Assembly: GCA_024711025.1 (NCBI GenBank)
Contig: JANJTP010000055.1
Location: 1-43,597 of the forward strand
Origin: Solirubrobacteraceae bacterium
GTDB taxonomy: Bacteria > Actinomycetota > Thermoleophilia > Solirubrobacterales > Solirubrobacteraceae
Length of the DNA: 43,597 nt
Reading direction: 5' to 3'
The position numbers and the translations under genes were made by a program. The notes below the pieces were generated by a model. It made no database searches, was not told where the DNA came from, and saw nothing but the letters and a program-made list of their open reading frames with translations. How positions within the stretch are numbered: the stretch's first letter is position 1; each line of letters starts with the position of its first letter. This document shows positions 10,457 to 19,858 of the stretch, one piece after another.

Positions 10457-11824
10457 CTAGGCGCCGATCGTCTCGGCGGTACGGGCGATGCGCCGCCCGA
10501 CGCGGCGTGCCTCGGCGACGATCTCGGCCTCATCAGCGGTCACGAGCTCGCCGTCCGCCACGACGCGGCGGCCCTCGATGACGACGTCGCGAACCCGCCG
10601 GGGGCCGCAGAAGACGAGGCCCGCAACGAGATCCGATTCCGCGCCGACCATCTCGAGCACGTCGATGCTGAAGAGTGCGACGTCGCCGCGCTTGCCCACC
10701 TCGATCGAGCCGAGGTCGTCGCGACCGAGGCAGGCGGCTCCGCCGCGGGTCGCCACCCGCAGCACCTCACGCGCGGTGAGCGAGCGCGCGATGTCCGCCT
10801 GGCGCTGGACGAGCAGCAGCTGCCGGGCCTCGCCCAGCATGTTGCCCGAGTCGTTGGAGGCCGAGCCGTCGACGCCGAGGCCGACGCCGACACCGGCGTC
10901 GAGCATCGCGCGCACCGGAGCGATGCCGGAGCCGAGGCGCAGATTGGAGCTCGGGCAGGTGGCCACGGAAGTGGCCGTGCGCGCCAGCTTGCCGAGGTCG
11001 CGCTCGGCGAACTGAACGCCGTGGGCGAGCCAGACGTCCTCGCCGACGAAGCCGAAGCTGTCGAGCAGGTCGAGCGGCCGGTGGCCGAACTGCTCGACCA
11101 TGAAGCGCTCCTCGTCGCGTCCCTCGGCGATGTGCGTGTGCAGACGGACTCCGAGACGGCGGGCAAGCTCTGCGGACTCGCGCATCAGCCGCGGCGTGTT
11201 GGTGAGCGGGTAGCACGGACCGACGGAGATCTGCAGCATCGAGCCGGGTCTCGGATCATGAAATCGTGCGACAGCGGCCTCGGTCTCGGCGAGGATCGTG
11301 TCGGCGTCCTGGCAGAGCACCTGCGGCGGCAGCCCGCCGTCGCGCGCGCCGAGGTCCATCGAGCCGCGATTGGGATGGAAGCGCACGCCGATCCGGCGCG
11401 CCGCCTCGATCTCGGCCTCGAGCAGCCCGTCGACGCCATCCGGGAACGCGTAGTGATGGTCGGTCGACAGGGTGCAGCCCGACAGCACGAGCTCCGCGAG
11501 CCCGGCAGCCGCCGCGGCGCGCTGCCATTCCACGTCCAGCGTCGCCCAGACTGGGTAGAGGGCCTTCAGCCATCCGAACAGGTCCTCGTCCTGTGCCCGC
11601 ACGCGAGTCAGCACCTGGCAGAGGTGGTGGTGAGTGTTCACGAGGCCCGGGAGGGCGATCGCTCCCCGGCCGTCGAGCCGGGTCGCGTCGGCGCCGTCCG
11701 GTGGCACCCCGGTCCCCACCCAGGTCACGACGCCGTCCTCGATGAGGATCGAGCCGCCGTGGAGCTCCGTCCCGGCGTCGTCCATCGTGACGACGACCTC
11801 ACACGAGTCGATCAGCAGCTTCAT
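10457..11824 (-). CDS. 8-oxoguanine deaminase
   Basis: 455 residues, amidohydrolase superfamily. The metal motif NTHHHLCQ (His65/His67), DHHYAFP, RLHTHIAEG, WLAHGVQF and especially CPSSNLRLGSGIAPVRAML with GLGVDGSASNDSGNM are characteristic of the 8-oxoguanine deaminase/hydroxyatrazine hydrolase-like group. The reaction turns 8-oxoguanine into urate plus ammonia, feeding PuuD directly without xanthine dehydrogenase. I chose the ATG at 11824 (MKLLIDSC), where family similarity starts. It is the first gene of the operon that runs down to 941, and it is divergent from a LysR gene across a 144-bp control region. Guanine deaminase activity is the main alternative. Confidence 0.85.
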   Translation of the reverse strand: MKLLIDSCEVVVTMDDAGTELHGGSILIEDGVVTWVGTGVPPDGADATRLDGRGAIALPGLVNTHHHLCQVLTRVRAQDEDLFGWLKALYPVWATLDVEWQRAAAAAGLAELVLSGCTLSTDHHYAFPDGVDGLLEAEIEAARRIGVRFHPNRGSMDLGARDGGLPPQVLCQDADTILAETEAAVARFHDPRPGSMLQISVGPCYPLTNTPRLMRESAELARRLGVRLHTHIAEGRDEERFMVEQFGHRPLDLLDSFGFVGEDVWLAHGVQFAERDLGKLARTATSVATCPSSNLRLGSGIAPVRAMLDAGVGVGLGVDGSASNDSGNMLGEARQLLLVQRQADIARSLTAREVLRVATRGGAACLGRDDLGSIEVGKRGDVALFSIDVLEMVGAESDLVAGLVFCGPRRVRDVVIEGRRVVADGELVTADEAEIVAEARRVGRRIARTAETIGA

Positions 11825-11904
11825 CGTCCGCGCCCCCGCGCGAAAGATCGAGCCCCCCGCATGTCCACCATCACTTCTCCCCGTGGCATAACCGGACACC
11901 GATC

Positions 11905-11933
11905 AACCTAATCGCTCAGTCGGTATGCCGCAA
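11905..11933 (-). promoter_or_regulatory. Candidate promoter of the purine oxidation operon
   Basis: Read on the minus strand, TTGCGG (11933-11928) is separated by 17 bases from TAGGTT (11910-11905). The -35 keeps TTG and the -10 fits TAnnnT. A start near 11898 would leave a leader of about 74 bases before the deaminase ATG. The LysR-type box at 11926-11938 overlaps the -35. Moderate match only. Confidence 0.35.
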
Positions 11934-11938
11934 ATACA
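11926..11938. promoter_or_regulatory. LysR-type T-N11-A box
   Basis: In the divergent region, ATG (11925-11927) and CAT (11937-11939) are mirror arms around nine bases, giving the T-N11-A spacing (11926-11938) typical of LysR-type binding sites. It lies between the LysR gene and the operon it most likely controls and overlaps a candidate -35. The box is short, so chance cannot be excluded. Confidence 0.35.
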
Positions 11939-11944
11939 TTTAAC

Positions 11945-11959
11945 GCATCGTCTCGATGC
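11945..11959. promoter_or_regulatory. Perfect palindrome before the LysR gene
   Basis: GCATCG (11945-11950) and CGATGC (11954-11959) are perfect inverted arms around TCT, ending nine bases before the LysR ATG at 11969. The position would suit autorepression, or a second half of the activator site. A TAnnnT hexamer (TAGATT, 11960-11965) follows at once, and no ribosome site is seen before the ATG. Confidence 0.4.
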
Positions 11960-11968
11960 TAGATTTGC

Positions 11969-12877
11969 ATGGCGATGCTGCCCAGTGTCCGGCACCTCTC
12001 CTACTGGCTGGCAGTGATCGAGGAGCAGTCGTTCACCGCCGCCGCACAGCGTCTGAGGATCTCCCAGCCGGCGCTCTCGCGCCAGGTCCGCGAGCTCGAG
12101 CGCCAGATCGGCGGCGAGCTCGTCGAGCGGCTTCCGCGCGGTGCGCGCCCGACCGCCGCCGGTCGCGCGCTGTTACCCGAGGCGCGCGCCGCAGTCGCCG
12201 CCGCCGAGCGGGCCGCACGCGTGGCCCGCGAGACGCTCGAGCTGGAGGCCGGTGACCTCGAGCTCGCGACGCTGCCGACGCTGGCGGCGGGAAGCCTGCT
12301 GCCCTGCATCCGGCAATGGCACGATGAGCATCCGACGATCTCGATCCACCTGCGCGAGTACTCGGTTCGTAGCATGCTCCAGGAGAGCGTGTTCGCGGGG
12401 GTCGGCGATCTCGCGATCGGCACCCGTCCACGCCTTTGGCTGGGGCCGATCGAGTCGCTCGGCTGGGAGGAGTACGTCGTCGTCCTACCTCCCAACGACG
12501 TGCTGCTGTCCGCCGACCGGGTCGCCCTGGAGGATCTGCGGGAGCGCAAGTGGGTGCTCTACGACCGCCGCCAGGGCCTCTCGGAGGTGGTCCTCGCCGC
12601 CTGCGCTCGCGCCGGGTTCCAGCCCAGCGGCGTGGTCGAGACGATGCAGGTCGAGGCCGCCGCCCGCTTCGCCGCAGCCGGCCTCGGACCGGCCCTCGTC
12701 CCGGTCAACAACGTCCCGAGCGATCTCGCTCCGGCGGTCCGCCGGCTGGCAGTCCCGCTCGGGACCGAGGTGGTGGCCTACACCCGATCGAGCTGGTCCC
12801 CGGCGGCCGAGGCCTTCATGACCATCGCCCGTCGCTACGTCAGTGCGATCGAGCCGGAGGACACGATCCCGCTGTGA
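11969..12877 (+). CDS. LysR-family transcriptional regulator
   Basis: 302 residues, standard LysR length. The N-terminal winged helix-turn-helix reads FTAAAQRLRISQPALSRQVR (about residues 22-41) followed by IGGELVERLPRGARPTAAGR; the effector domain with two alpha/beta lobes fills residues ~95-295 (ending VVAYTRSSWSPAAEAFMTIA). It is divergent from the purine oxidation operon starting at 11824 and is its natural regulator; the ligand may be a purine or urate (inference). The ATG at 11969 has no ribosome site; a second ATG at 11975 is equally possible, and the mRNA may be leaderless. It is a close paralogue of the LysR gene at 32718, which also neighbours a xanthine dehydrogenase set. Confidence 0.9.
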   Translation: MAMLPSVRHLSYWLAVIEEQSFTAAAQRLRISQPALSRQVRELERQIGGELVERLPRGARPTAAGRALLPEARAAVAAAERAARVARETLELEAGDLELATLPTLAAGSLLPCIRQWHDEHPTISIHLREYSVRSMLQESVFAGVGDLAIGTRPRLWLGPIESLGWEEYVVVLPPNDVLLSADRVALEDLRERKWVLYDRRQGLSEVVLAACARAGFQPSGVVETMQVEAAARFAAAGLGPALVPVNNVPSDLAPAVRRLAVPLGTEVVAYTRSSWSPAAEAFMTIARRYVSAIEPEDTIPL

Positions 12878-12918
12878 CACGGCGGATCGACACCGGTGGC
12901 CGCGCGCTTGCGAGCCGG

Positions 12919-13809
12919 TCAGCGAGTCGCGTTGATCGCCGCTCGCGACGGCCGACCGGCGGCCGGCCCCGTCCGGGCGGTGGCTGCGGTCCGCTCGCCT
13001 GACGCCGCGTCGGGCGACCATCCGAGCGTGGTTGAGATCTCCTGCGCATGGCGATGCAGCAGCGCGCCGAGCTGCTCGACGTCGTAGCGGGCGATCCGTG
13101 ACGTCGGACCGGAGACGCTGATCGCGCCGACCGGCTCGCCGGTCGAGTCGAAGACCGCCGCCGCAACGCAGCTGACGCCCTCCTCGTGCTCCTCGCGGTC
13201 GAGGGCGTAGCCGCGCCCGCGGATGCGTGCGAGGTCCTCCTGCAGCGCAGCCGCCGTTACGAGCGTCCGCTGCGTCGGGCGCTCGAACGGCTCATCGTCG
13301 GGCGAATAGAGGCGCTCGACCTCGTCGGCCGATCGGTGGGCGAGAATCGCCTTGCCCGAGCCGGTCGTATGGGCCGGCACGGTGCTGCCGATCTCGGTGA
13401 ACATACGGACCGAGTGCGAGCCCTCCACCTGGTCGATGTAGACGACCCAGCGGCCGTCCAGCACGACGAGGTTCGCGGACTCACCGGTGACCTCGCGGAT
13501 TCGCTCGAGGTGGCTGTGCGCGGCACCGCGAAGCTCCGCGGTGCGCAGATCCAGGCTGCGCGCGAGCTCGAGCACCCTTGCGCCAAGTCGATAGCGGCCG
13601 CTCACGACGTCCTGGCTGAGGTAGCCGCGAAACGCGAGTGTCGCCATGACGCGGTGAGCCGTGCTCGGCACGAGCCCGGTGCGCCCCGCCACCTCGGAGA
13701 CGCCGAGCTCACCGGCGGTGCCGATCGACTCGAGCACGTCGAGGGCCCGCTCGATGGAACGCACTCGATCACGCTGCTCGGCCAACCTGCCCGACATCCT
13801 AGCTCGCAT
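12919..13809 (-). CDS. IclR-family transcriptional regulator
   Basis: 296 residues. The N-terminal helix-turn-helix region (RSIERALDVLESI, then GVSEVAGRTGLVPSTAHRVM at about 37-56, and LAFRGYLSQDVVSGRYRLG) is followed by the IclR effector domain with SANLVVLDGRWVVYIDQVEG, STVPAHTTGSGKAILA and YALDREEHEEGVSCVAAAVF. Members such as AllR sense glyoxylate or allantoin products, which fits this locus, so control of the urease, gcl or allantoin operons is plausible (inference). The C-terminal ~35 residues are Ala/Arg/Thr-rich. The ATG at 13809 is preferred because GAGGGG lies four bases before it. It follows the nickel transporter gene by 59 bases on the same strand and could be read from the urease promoter or its own. 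Confidence 0.9.
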   Translation of the reverse strand: MRARMSGRLAEQRDRVRSIERALDVLESIGTAGELGVSEVAGRTGLVPSTAHRVMATLAFRGYLSQDVVSGRYRLGARVLELARSLDLRTAELRGAAHSHLERIREVTGESANLVVLDGRWVVYIDQVEGSHSVRMFTEIGSTVPAHTTGSGKAILAHRSADEVERLYSPDDEPFERPTQRTLVTAAALQEDLARIRGRGYALDREEHEEGVSCVAAAVFDSTGEPVGAISVSGPTSRIARYDVEQLGALLHRHAQEISTTLGWSPDAASGERTAATARTGPAAGRPSRAAINATR

Positions 13810-13832
13810 GTGACCCCTCGATGACCTGCCGC

Positions 13833-13846
13833 GTGGAGAATGCCAC
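13833..13846. promoter_or_regulatory. Inverted repeat upstream of the IclR gene
   Basis: GTGG (13833-13836) and CCAC (13843-13846) form a short inverted repeat around six bases, 24 bases upstream of the IclR start, with TGG/CCA cores as in some IclR operators. It could be an autoregulatory site. The arms are only four bases, so this is weak. Confidence 0.25.
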
Positions 13847-13868
13847 TTGGACTCGGCTCCGGTCCGCC

Positions 13869-14600
13869 TTAGATCAGACGGGCATACGCCAGCCCGAACA
13901 TGACGCCCGCCCATCCCGTCATCGGCAGCACGACCGGATAGAGCCGGCGCGCCAGAGGGCGCGTCAGAACCCACGAGTATCCGCCGCTGAGCATCGTCAT
14001 CGACAACACGGACGCCGGCACGAACACGGCCAAGGCTGCCATCGCCGCACCGATCGTCGGCAATGAGGTCAGGAGCAGGAGCACCACGGCACCCGTGCCG
14101 CCGAGGCCGTGTAGGACACCGATCACGAACGACTGACGCGCGGTCCGGACGTTCTGCGCAGGCGCGGTCGCGCAGTGCTGTCCGCCCACCCCGCCCGTGC
14201 TGTGGCACTCACCTGAGAGGTGACGGTAGTCTCCCCGCAGCCACTTGAACAGCACCCGCGCCGCCAGCAGAACGATTATTGCACCGATCGTACGTTCCGC
14301 CGCCTGCTCGACCACGGACGGCACACTCGACCTCAGCACGATGAGCGGAATCCCGAGGACGAGCAGCACCGCGCCGTGACCGCACCCCCACCAAGCGCCG
14401 AGTCGCATTCCACCGCGCGGATCGCTGCCCCCGCCGATGATCAGCACGCCGACCGCGGCGAGATGGTCAGGGTCAGATGCATGTCTCAGACCCAGGAACA
14501 GCGCGATGACGATGGCGAAGATGAGCGGGGCGCGGGTGAGCAGCTCAGTCAATCCCGCGTCCACGTACTCAAACGGCCGATAGAGCATCTCGACGTTCAT
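13869..14600 (-). CDS. NicO-family nickel/cobalt transporter
   Basis: 243 residues with about six membrane helices. Helix 1 leads into LGLRHASDPDHLAAVGVL, which contains the HX4DH metal signature of nickel/cobalt transporters; WWGCGHGAVLLVLGIPLIVL and VIGVLHGLGGTGAVVLLLLT add the conserved His-rich membrane segments. A soluble loop around residues 125-145 has HLSGECHSTGGVGGQHC, rich in His and Cys and likely a metal-binding loop. It should import nickel for the urease encoded just upstream; it is the last gene of that operon, seven bases after ureF. The ATG at 14600 is supported by GAGGT five bases ahead. Uptake and export types share this fold, but the urease context favours uptake. Confidence 0.85.
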   Translation of the reverse strand: MNVEMLYRPFEYVDAGLTELLTRAPLIFAIVIALFLGLRHASDPDHLAAVGVLIIGGGSDPRGGMRLGAWWGCGHGAVLLVLGIPLIVLRSSVPSVVEQAAERTIGAIIVLLAARVLFKWLRGDYRHLSGECHSTGGVGGQHCATAPAQNVRTARQSFVIGVLHGLGGTGAVVLLLLTSLPTIGAAMAALAVFVPASVLSMTMLSGGYSWVLTRPLARRLYPVVLPMTGWAGVMFGLAYARLI

Positions 14601-14607
14601 GGTGACC

Positions 14608-15297
14608 TCACGTGGCAAAGAACCGCGTCTCGCTGCGGTGGTGGCGTAGTGCGTGGATATCAACTGTGAGAGCTGCTGAAAACATGCCGTCCAGCGACTC
14701 TCGCAGTGCCCGCGACGCGGCTTCGGCGAGCCCCGGAGCAAGGGCACGCATTGCCAACTGGCCCTCCGTGGGAGTCAGTCGACCAAGGCGGACCGCGGCC
14801 GACAGCAGGCCGGCGACGACACCGCGGAGTTCGAGCAGAACCGTATGCCGCACCGACAGCCCGAGAGCACGACCGAGCACGCCCTCGACCACGGCGATGT
14901 TGCCGTCGGCGTCGCCATCCAGAACCGCGTGGGCGTAGCCGCGGATCAGCTCGTCCGCGCTCAGTTTCGGCGCGATCGCAGCCAGACGCCGTCCGGAGCT
15001 GTGCGATGCCGCACGCGCGGGCGGGGTGAGCTTGCGTGCCGTCAGCGCTCGGTCTAACGCACAGATGGCCTCGACCGTACGCGCAGCATGGGCATGCGCA
15101 AGTATCACCCCGTCCAGCGGCGCCACGGACGCGGCGACCACATCGTGAACGAGCACGGTGATCTCGCACTCGGTCGCGTTCGGCTTATCTGCGAGCCATG
15201 ACTCCATGCCGTGGGAATGCACGAAGCGCCCGATCGGCATGGCGCTGTCGGCGAGTTGCAGGGCGGCGAGGAAGGCGAGGTCATCACTCGTGGACAT
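14608..15297 (-). CDS. ureF: Urease accessory protein UreF
   Basis: 229 residues from the ATG at 15297 (MSTSDD). UreF features: LQLADSAMPIGRFVHSHGME at the N-terminus (usually LxxPIGxFxxSxGLE), IRGYAHAVLDG in the middle and the all-helical body; the C-terminus keeps HRSETRFFAT, similar to the SRLFRS-type ending that contacts UreD. UreF works with UreD and UreG to carboxylate the active-site lysine and load nickel into urease. The start overlaps ureE by 14 bases; AGG is placed shortly before it. An in-frame ATG at 15333 would overlap ureE more and lacks a ribosome site. Confidence 0.88.
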   Translation of the reverse strand: MSTSDDLAFLAALQLADSAMPIGRFVHSHGMESWLADKPNATECEITVLVHDVVAASVAPLDGVILAHAHAARTVEAICALDRALTARKLTPPARAASHSSGRRLAAIAPKLSADELIRGYAHAVLDGDADGNIAVVEGVLGRALGLSVRHTVLLELRGVVAGLLSAAVRLGRLTPTEGQLAMRALAPGLAEAASRALRESLDGMFSAALTVDIHALRHHRSETRFFAT

Positions 15298-15811
15298 GGG
15301 GACCTGCCGGGTCGGCGGGGCTCCCGTGTCCATGCCCGGCCGTAAGAGGCGTTGCGCACGCGACGCGCGCTTCCTCGATGCTGACCTCGACCGTATCGAG
15401 ACTCAGCATGTCGACCGTGGTACGAGCGACGGACTCACTCGTGGTGAGCGGGACGACCACCGCGTCATCCCGGATCTCGAGGGGCGTGTGCTGGTTGCCA
15501 AAGGCATGCCCAATGAGAAGGGCGCTTCGCAGCAGCGCCGCGGCGGGCGCGGCTGGGTCGAAACGAATGACGAGCGCACGCTCAGGCGTCCGCTCGATGA
15601 CGATGATCCGGGCCGCGTCCTCGTGGAGGACGGCACCATGCGCGAGGAAGCTGCCGCGCGGCAGGTCCACCGCGACGTCGGTCCCGCCGTCCGTCGTACG
15701 CCGCAGCCGCCGCTTCGTCGCCTCATCCGACGTGACCGTGAGTCGCTCGACGATGCGCCCTGCGCACCGCGACTCGGTCGCCCCGCCGAGCAGCTCCTGA
15801 ATGTGGAGCAT
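15284..15811 (-). CDS. ureE: Urease accessory protein UreE
   Basis: 175 residues, nickel metallochaperone that delivers nickel to UreG and urease. The N-terminal domain starts [10 protein letters not shown] and includes VDLPRGSFLAHGAVL; the metal-binding domain has LIGHAFGNQHTPLEI, equivalent to the LGNRHxP nickel motif, and the C-terminal tail HGHGSPADPAGPHVHE holds four His, a short version of the His-rich tail of other UreE proteins. Its ATG shares one base with the ureD stop (TGATG), so translation is coupled. Confidence 0.88.
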   Translation of the reverse strand: MLHIQELLGGATESRCAGRIVERLTVTSDEATKRRLRRTTDGGTDVAVDLPRGSFLAHGAVLHEDAARIIVIERTPERALVIRFDPAAPAAALLRSALLIGHAFGNQHTPLEIRDDAVVVPLTTSESVARTTVDMLSLDTVEVSIEEARVACATPLTAGHGHGSPADPAGPHVHE

Positions 15812-16662
15812 CACTTCCGCACCGGCGGCAACCCAAGACCGAGGAGCTCGCGACGTACCACGGCCCACGCGGCTCGCAGAGCCCGCCACGCAGCGACGGC
15901 GTCGCGCGCCAGGATCCGGACCAGGACGCCGCAGCCGCGCGGCAGCGCGCCGGCCGCAGCCAGCACCTCCGTCCCCAAGCCCGCGAGCACACCATCGACC
16001 CGAAGCGCCAATGCCTCGCCGTCAACCGCGTCGCTGACCGCCAACAGCGAGGCCAGCCAGGTGTTGGCCCCCAGGACCGCCGGGCTCACCGCTGCCTGCC
16101 GGCCGGGCTCGAGCCGAAGCGCGTCCACACAGAGCTCGTGTCCGCCGTGCAGAACACTCGTCCTGAGGAAGAGCTCCTCGTAGGCGAACGACTCACCGAC
16201 GCGCCCGGGACCGACCAGTTCCGACCCCACAAACCTCGCCCCTTCGCCGAGCTCGACCGTGGTCTGCTGCCGGTAACGCGCACCCAGGTGCGGGATCAGC
16301 GCCTCGGGGATGTGTTCGACGTACGCCCGCCTGCCGACGCGTATGTGCAGCTCCTGCTCACCGATGCCCCCATCGAAGCTGCGACATAGCTTCGTCGCCG
16401 CCTGTCCCGTGAGATGAAGCCGCGTCTCCTCCCCGGCATCGATCTCGACCCTCAACCGATCACCGCCGAAAATGCCGCCCGAGGGATTCTGCACGTAGAC
16501 AAAGGCCATCTCCGGATCGTGCTCGTCCTCGTGCATCGCGATCGTGGTCCGCAAGGGGAAGCGCTGCTCGCGCCGCGCCATATACGTCCGCCCGCGTGGA
16601 TCGCACGCGAGCCGCAGCGTCAGCAACCCATCGTGCTGCGCCGATGCGACCGCCGGGCTCAC
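15811..16662 (-). CDS. ureD: Urease accessory protein UreD (UreH)
   Basis: 283 residues, normal for UreD, the scaffold that binds apo-urease and carries nickel through a tunnel. Recognisable are [31 protein letters not shown] (family motif NPsGGxxGGD), [12 protein letters not shown] and [20 protein letters not shown]. It starts with GTG inside a GTGA overlap with the ureG stop and ends in a TGATG junction with ureE, so ureG, ureD and ureE are translationally linked. Confidence 0.9.
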   Translation of the reverse strand: MSPAVASAQHDGLLTLRLACDPRGRTYMARREQRFPLRTTIAMHEDEHDPEMAFVYVQNPSGGIFGGDRLRVEIDAGEETRLHLTGQAATKLCRSFDGGIGEQELHIRVGRRAYVEHIPEALIPHLGARYRQQTTVELGEGARFVGSELVGPGRVGESFAYEELFLRTSVLHGGHELCVDALRLEPGRQAAVSPAVLGANTWLASLLAVSDAVDGEALALRVDGVLAGLGTEVLAAAGALPRGCGVLVRILARDAVAAWRALRAAWAVVRRELLGLGLPPVRK

Positions 16663-17282
16663 CGGCCTTCGCGCCGATCGAACAGCACTGCGTGCTGCAG
16701 TTCCCCGAATACGGCAGCGGCACTCTCCCCGTCCGCGAGATTCGTGAAGAGCGATGGTCGCGCCGGCCGTACCTCCGCGACATCGCTACGCATCCGGTCC
16801 AGGTCAGCACCCACATATTGAGCCAGGTCGATCTTGTTGACGATCAGCAGATCGGCCTGAATCACCCCCAGGCCGCGCTTGCGTGGAATGTCGTCGCCGG
16901 CCGCTGTGTCAATCACATACATCCAGTAGTCGACAAGGTCGGCGGTGAACGTCGCCGCGAGGTTATCGCCGCCGGACTCGATCAAGATCACGTCCAGCGG
17001 CCCGTGTTCGCGCTCCAAGCGTTCAGCTCGATCCAGGTTCGCCGACGGATCCTCGCGGATCGCCGTGTGCGGACAGGCTCCGGTCTCGACGCCGACGACC
17101 AGTTCCGGGTCGATCAGCCCGCTCCGCCGGACCCGCTCGGCATCCTCGAGCGTCACCAGGTCGTTGGTGATCACGGCCGCGCGCAGCCCAGCCTCCACCA
17201 TGAGAGGCAGGAGGCACTCGATCAGCCGTGTCTTCCCCGATCCGACCGGCCCGCCGATCCCGATGCGTACCGCGTCCGCCAT
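16659..17282 (-). CDS. ureG: Urease accessory GTPase UreG
   Basis: 207 residues, SIMIBI-class GTPase supplying energy for nickel insertion. The P-loop GPVGSGKT is at 11-18, the metal motif Cys70-Pro71-His72 ([13 protein letters not shown]) follows, then [15 protein letters not shown], and the guanine-recognition motif NKIDL. All elements of a working UreG are present. It begins five bases after ureC and overlaps ureD by four. Confidence 0.94.
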   Translation of the reverse strand: MADAVRIGIGGPVGSGKTRLIECLLPLMVEAGLRAAVITNDLVTLEDAERVRRSGLIDPELVVGVETGACPHTAIREDPSANLDRAERLEREHGPLDVILIESGGDNLAATFTADLVDYWMYVIDTAAGDDIPRKRGLGVIQADLLIVNKIDLAQYVGADLDRMRSDVAEVRPARPSLFTNLADGESAAAVFGELQHAVLFDRREGR

Positions 17283-17286
17283 GACA

Positions 17287-19002
17287 CTATTTCAGGACGT
17301 ACAATCGGCCGAGCGCCACGCGCTTGATGGGCTCGCAGGTACACAACTCGCCATCCACCTCGACACGATACGTCTCGGGATCCACGCTGATCGTCGGAAC
17401 GGCTGAGTTGTGCAGCAGATCCCCCTTCGCCAGGTGGCGCGTGCCACGCGCCGCCACCAGGCGCTTGCGTAGCCCCCACCGCTCGTCCACCCCTTCGTCG
17501 ATGGCGGCCTGTGCCGTGAATGTGACCGAGAGGTCCTGACATGCAGGACCGTAGGCACCCCACTGCGGCCGGTAGAGCAAGGGCTCACAGGTCATGAGCG
17601 ACGCGTTGGACTCGCCCATCACAGACCACGCCGGGAAGCCGCCCTTGAAGACGACGTCCGGTTTGATGCCGAAGAACTTCGGCTCCCACAGCACGATGTC
17701 GGCCAGCTTGCCGACCTCGAGCGAGCCGATCTCATGGTCGATGCCGTAGATCCGGGCCGGATTGATCGTGATCTTCGCCATGTAGCGCTTGATCCGCTCG
17801 TTGTCATTGCCGGAGCCCGCGTCTTCGGCCAGTGAGCCGCGCTGGCGCTTCATCTTCGAGGCCAACTGCCACGTACGCGCGATCGTCTCGCCGATCCGGC
17901 CCATGCCCTGCGAGTCCGAGCCGAGGGCGCTGATCGCACCCAGATCGTGGAGCACGTCCTCGGCCGCGATCGTCTCGCGCCGGATCCGGGACTCCGCGAA
18001 CGCGACATCCTCGGGCACCCGGGGGTTGAGATGGTGGCAGACCATCACCATGTCGAGGTGCTCGTCGAACGTGTTGAGGGTGTACGGATTCGTCGGATTC
18101 GTCGAGGAGGGAAGGCAGTTACGCTCACCTGCGACGCGGATGATGTCCGGGGCATGTCCGCCGCCGGCGCCCTCGGAGTGGTACGTGTGGATGGTGCGCC
18201 CATCGATCGCGGCGATCGTGTCCTCGTAGCAGCCCGCCTCGTTCAGCGTGTCGGTGTGGATCTGGATCTGGATGTCGAGCTCGTCCCCGGCGCGCAGCGA
18301 CGAGTCGATCACGGCCGGCATGGCGCCCCAGTCCTCATGGATCTTGAGTCCGATCGCGCCCGCGCGGCCCTGTTCGACGAGCGGCGCCACGTCGTAGGCG
18401 CTGCCCTTGCCGAGAAAGCCGAAGTTGAGCGGGAACGCCTCAGCGGCCTGCAGCATCCGCCCGAGGTTCACCGTCCCTGATGAGGTGATGCCGACGGTGA
18501 CGGGCCCCAGGCCGCCGCCGAGCATCGTCGTGATGCCGCTCGCAATCGCTTCCTCGCACAGACCCGCCGAGTCGAAGTGGACGTGCACGTCGATGGCGCC
18601 GGCCGTCGCGATCATCCCCTCGGCGGAGCGCACGTCGGTGTTCGCGCCGATCACCATGGCCGGATCGACGCCGTCCATGATCTGCGGATTTCCGGCCTTG
18701 CCCACTCCGACGATCCGCCCGTCCTTGATCCCGATGTCGGCCTTCACGAGCCCGAGCACCGCATCGATCACGAGGACGTTCGTGATCACGAAGTCCAATG
18801 CACCGTCGGCTGCGGTGATCCCGCCGTGTGTGCCGAGGCCGTCGCGGAGCGTCTTGCCGCCGCCGAACACACATTCATCACCGGGGATGAGCAGATCGCG
18901 CTCGACCTGGGCCCATAGATCGGTATCACCCAGCCGTACTCGGTCGCCGGTCGTGGGACCGAAGAGCTGTGCGTACTCGCGCCGCGAGAGTCGCTTGCCC
19001 AT
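17287..19002 (-). CDS. ureC: Urease alpha subunit (catalytic), divergent loops
   Basis: 571 residues, the standard length for UreC, the dinuclear nickel enzyme that splits urea. All catalytic residues are found: His140 and His142 (DVHVHF), the carbamylated Lys220 and His222 (GLKIHEDWG), His249 (HTDTLNE), His275, the flap Cys322-His323 ([19 protein letters not shown]) and Asp363 (GSDSQGMGR). Two loops are unusual. The segment after HVHF reads DSAGL instead of the common ICPQQ. The loop that usually holds TCTPGPW is three residues shorter and reads TSSGTVNLG. The metal site is intact, so activity is expected, but this is a divergent urease branch. It lies four bases after ureAB. Confidence 0.93.
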   Translation of the reverse strand: MGKRLSRREYAQLFGPTTGDRVRLGDTDLWAQVERDLLIPGDECVFGGGKTLRDGLGTHGGITAADGALDFVITNVLVIDAVLGLVKADIGIKDGRIVGVGKAGNPQIMDGVDPAMVIGANTDVRSAEGMIATAGAIDVHVHFDSAGLCEEAIASGITTMLGGGLGPVTVGITSSGTVNLGRMLQAAEAFPLNFGFLGKGSAYDVAPLVEQGRAGAIGLKIHEDWGAMPAVIDSSLRAGDELDIQIQIHTDTLNEAGCYEDTIAAIDGRTIHTYHSEGAGGGHAPDIIRVAGERNCLPSSTNPTNPYTLNTFDEHLDMVMVCHHLNPRVPEDVAFAESRIRRETIAAEDVLHDLGAISALGSDSQGMGRIGETIARTWQLASKMKRQRGSLAEDAGSGNDNERIKRYMAKITINPARIYGIDHEIGSLEVGKLADIVLWEPKFFGIKPDVVFKGGFPAWSVMGESNASLMTCEPLLYRPQWGAYGPACQDLSVTFTAQAAIDEGVDERWGLRKRLVAARGTRHLAKGDLLHNSAVPTISVDPETYRVEVDGELCTCEPIKRVALGRLYVLK

Positions 19003-19005
19003 GAG

Positions 19006-19701
19006 CTATTCCCTTTCTCCGCAGAATCCCCGGTCGCGAGCGCGCGTCATCGCCGCCTCACGGGCCGTCTCGTCTGTCGAGCCATCCGTGAGGTGGTTGA
19101 GACCGAAGACCTCACGATCACCGCCGAACGCGACCAACGTCACCTCACGCTCCTCGCCGGGCTCGAATCGAACCGCGGTTCCGGCGGCGATGTCGAGGTG
19201 CATCCCAAATGCACTCCGGCGATCGAACCGCAGGGCCCGATTGACCTCGAAGAAGTGGTAGTGCGACCCGACCTGTACGGGTCGGTCGCCGGTGTTGACC
19301 ACCCTCACCATCGCGGTTGCGCGCCCGACCGACAGTTCGATCTCACCCTCGGCAGGGACGATCTCCCCAGGCGCCCCGTCATCCAGCAGCTCGCTACCCG
19401 GAGCGATGGGGTCGTGGATCGTGACGAGCTTCTGTCCATCCTCGAAGAATCCCTCCACCTGCAGCGTTCCGACCAGCTGGGCCACCCCGGGCAGCACATC
19501 ATCGGTGGTCAGCAGCTCCCCCCCGAGAGTCATGAGCTCCGAAACGCTCCTCCCATCGCGCGCTCCCTCGAGTATCTCGTCAGCAAGAAGGGCGCGTGCC
19601 TCAGGATAGTTCAGTCGTACGCCTCGTGCCCGACGCCGACGCGCGAGCTCGGCTGCGAGAAACAGCAGCAGCCGATCGGTTTCCTTGGGAGATAGATGCA
19701 T
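19006..19701 (-). CDS. ureAB: Urease gamma-beta fusion subunit (UreAB)
   Basis: 231 residues joining two usually separate subunits. Residues ~1-100 are UreA (starts [20 protein letters not shown], with [20 protein letters not shown] and [20 protein letters not shown]). A linker of ~10 residues leads to UreB from about 110 ([56 protein letters not shown]). Such fusions are known in several lineages. It is the first gene of the urease operon; the 157 bases upstream show no consensus promoter to my eye. Confidence 0.93.
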   Translation of the reverse strand: MHLSPKETDRLLLFLAAELARRRRARGVRLNYPEARALLADEILEGARDGRSVSELMTLGGELLTTDDVLPGVAQLVGTLQVEGFFEDGQKLVTIHDPIAPGSELLDDGAPGEIVPAEGEIELSVGRATAMVRVVNTGDRPVQVGSHYHFFEVNRALRFDRRSAFGMHLDIAAGTAVRFEPGEEREVTLVAFGGDREVFGLNHLTDGSTDETAREAAMTRARDRGFCGERE

Positions 19702-19858
19702 CGGTCACCCACACCTTCATCGCTTGGAGACTCCGCCGCCCGTGACCGGCCATGAGAGCACTGGGCGGCTGCGTCTGATCAGCTCGGGATCTTGGGCCGG
19801 GGCCGAACGGGAGGCCTGCCGCGGAACCGGAGTTCTGCGCATCATCGGCCTCAGAGGC

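Noticed and set aside
12919-14208. Longer IclR gene starting at 14208
   Set aside because: The extra residues overlap the nickel transporter coding region out of frame and do not resemble IclR proteins; a ribosome site supports 13809.
19824-19835. GAAC-CGGA-GTTC mirror repeat upstream of the urease operon
   Set aside because: Arms of only four bases, no promoter beside it, and no match to the hyi palindrome; expected by chance in high-G+C DNA.
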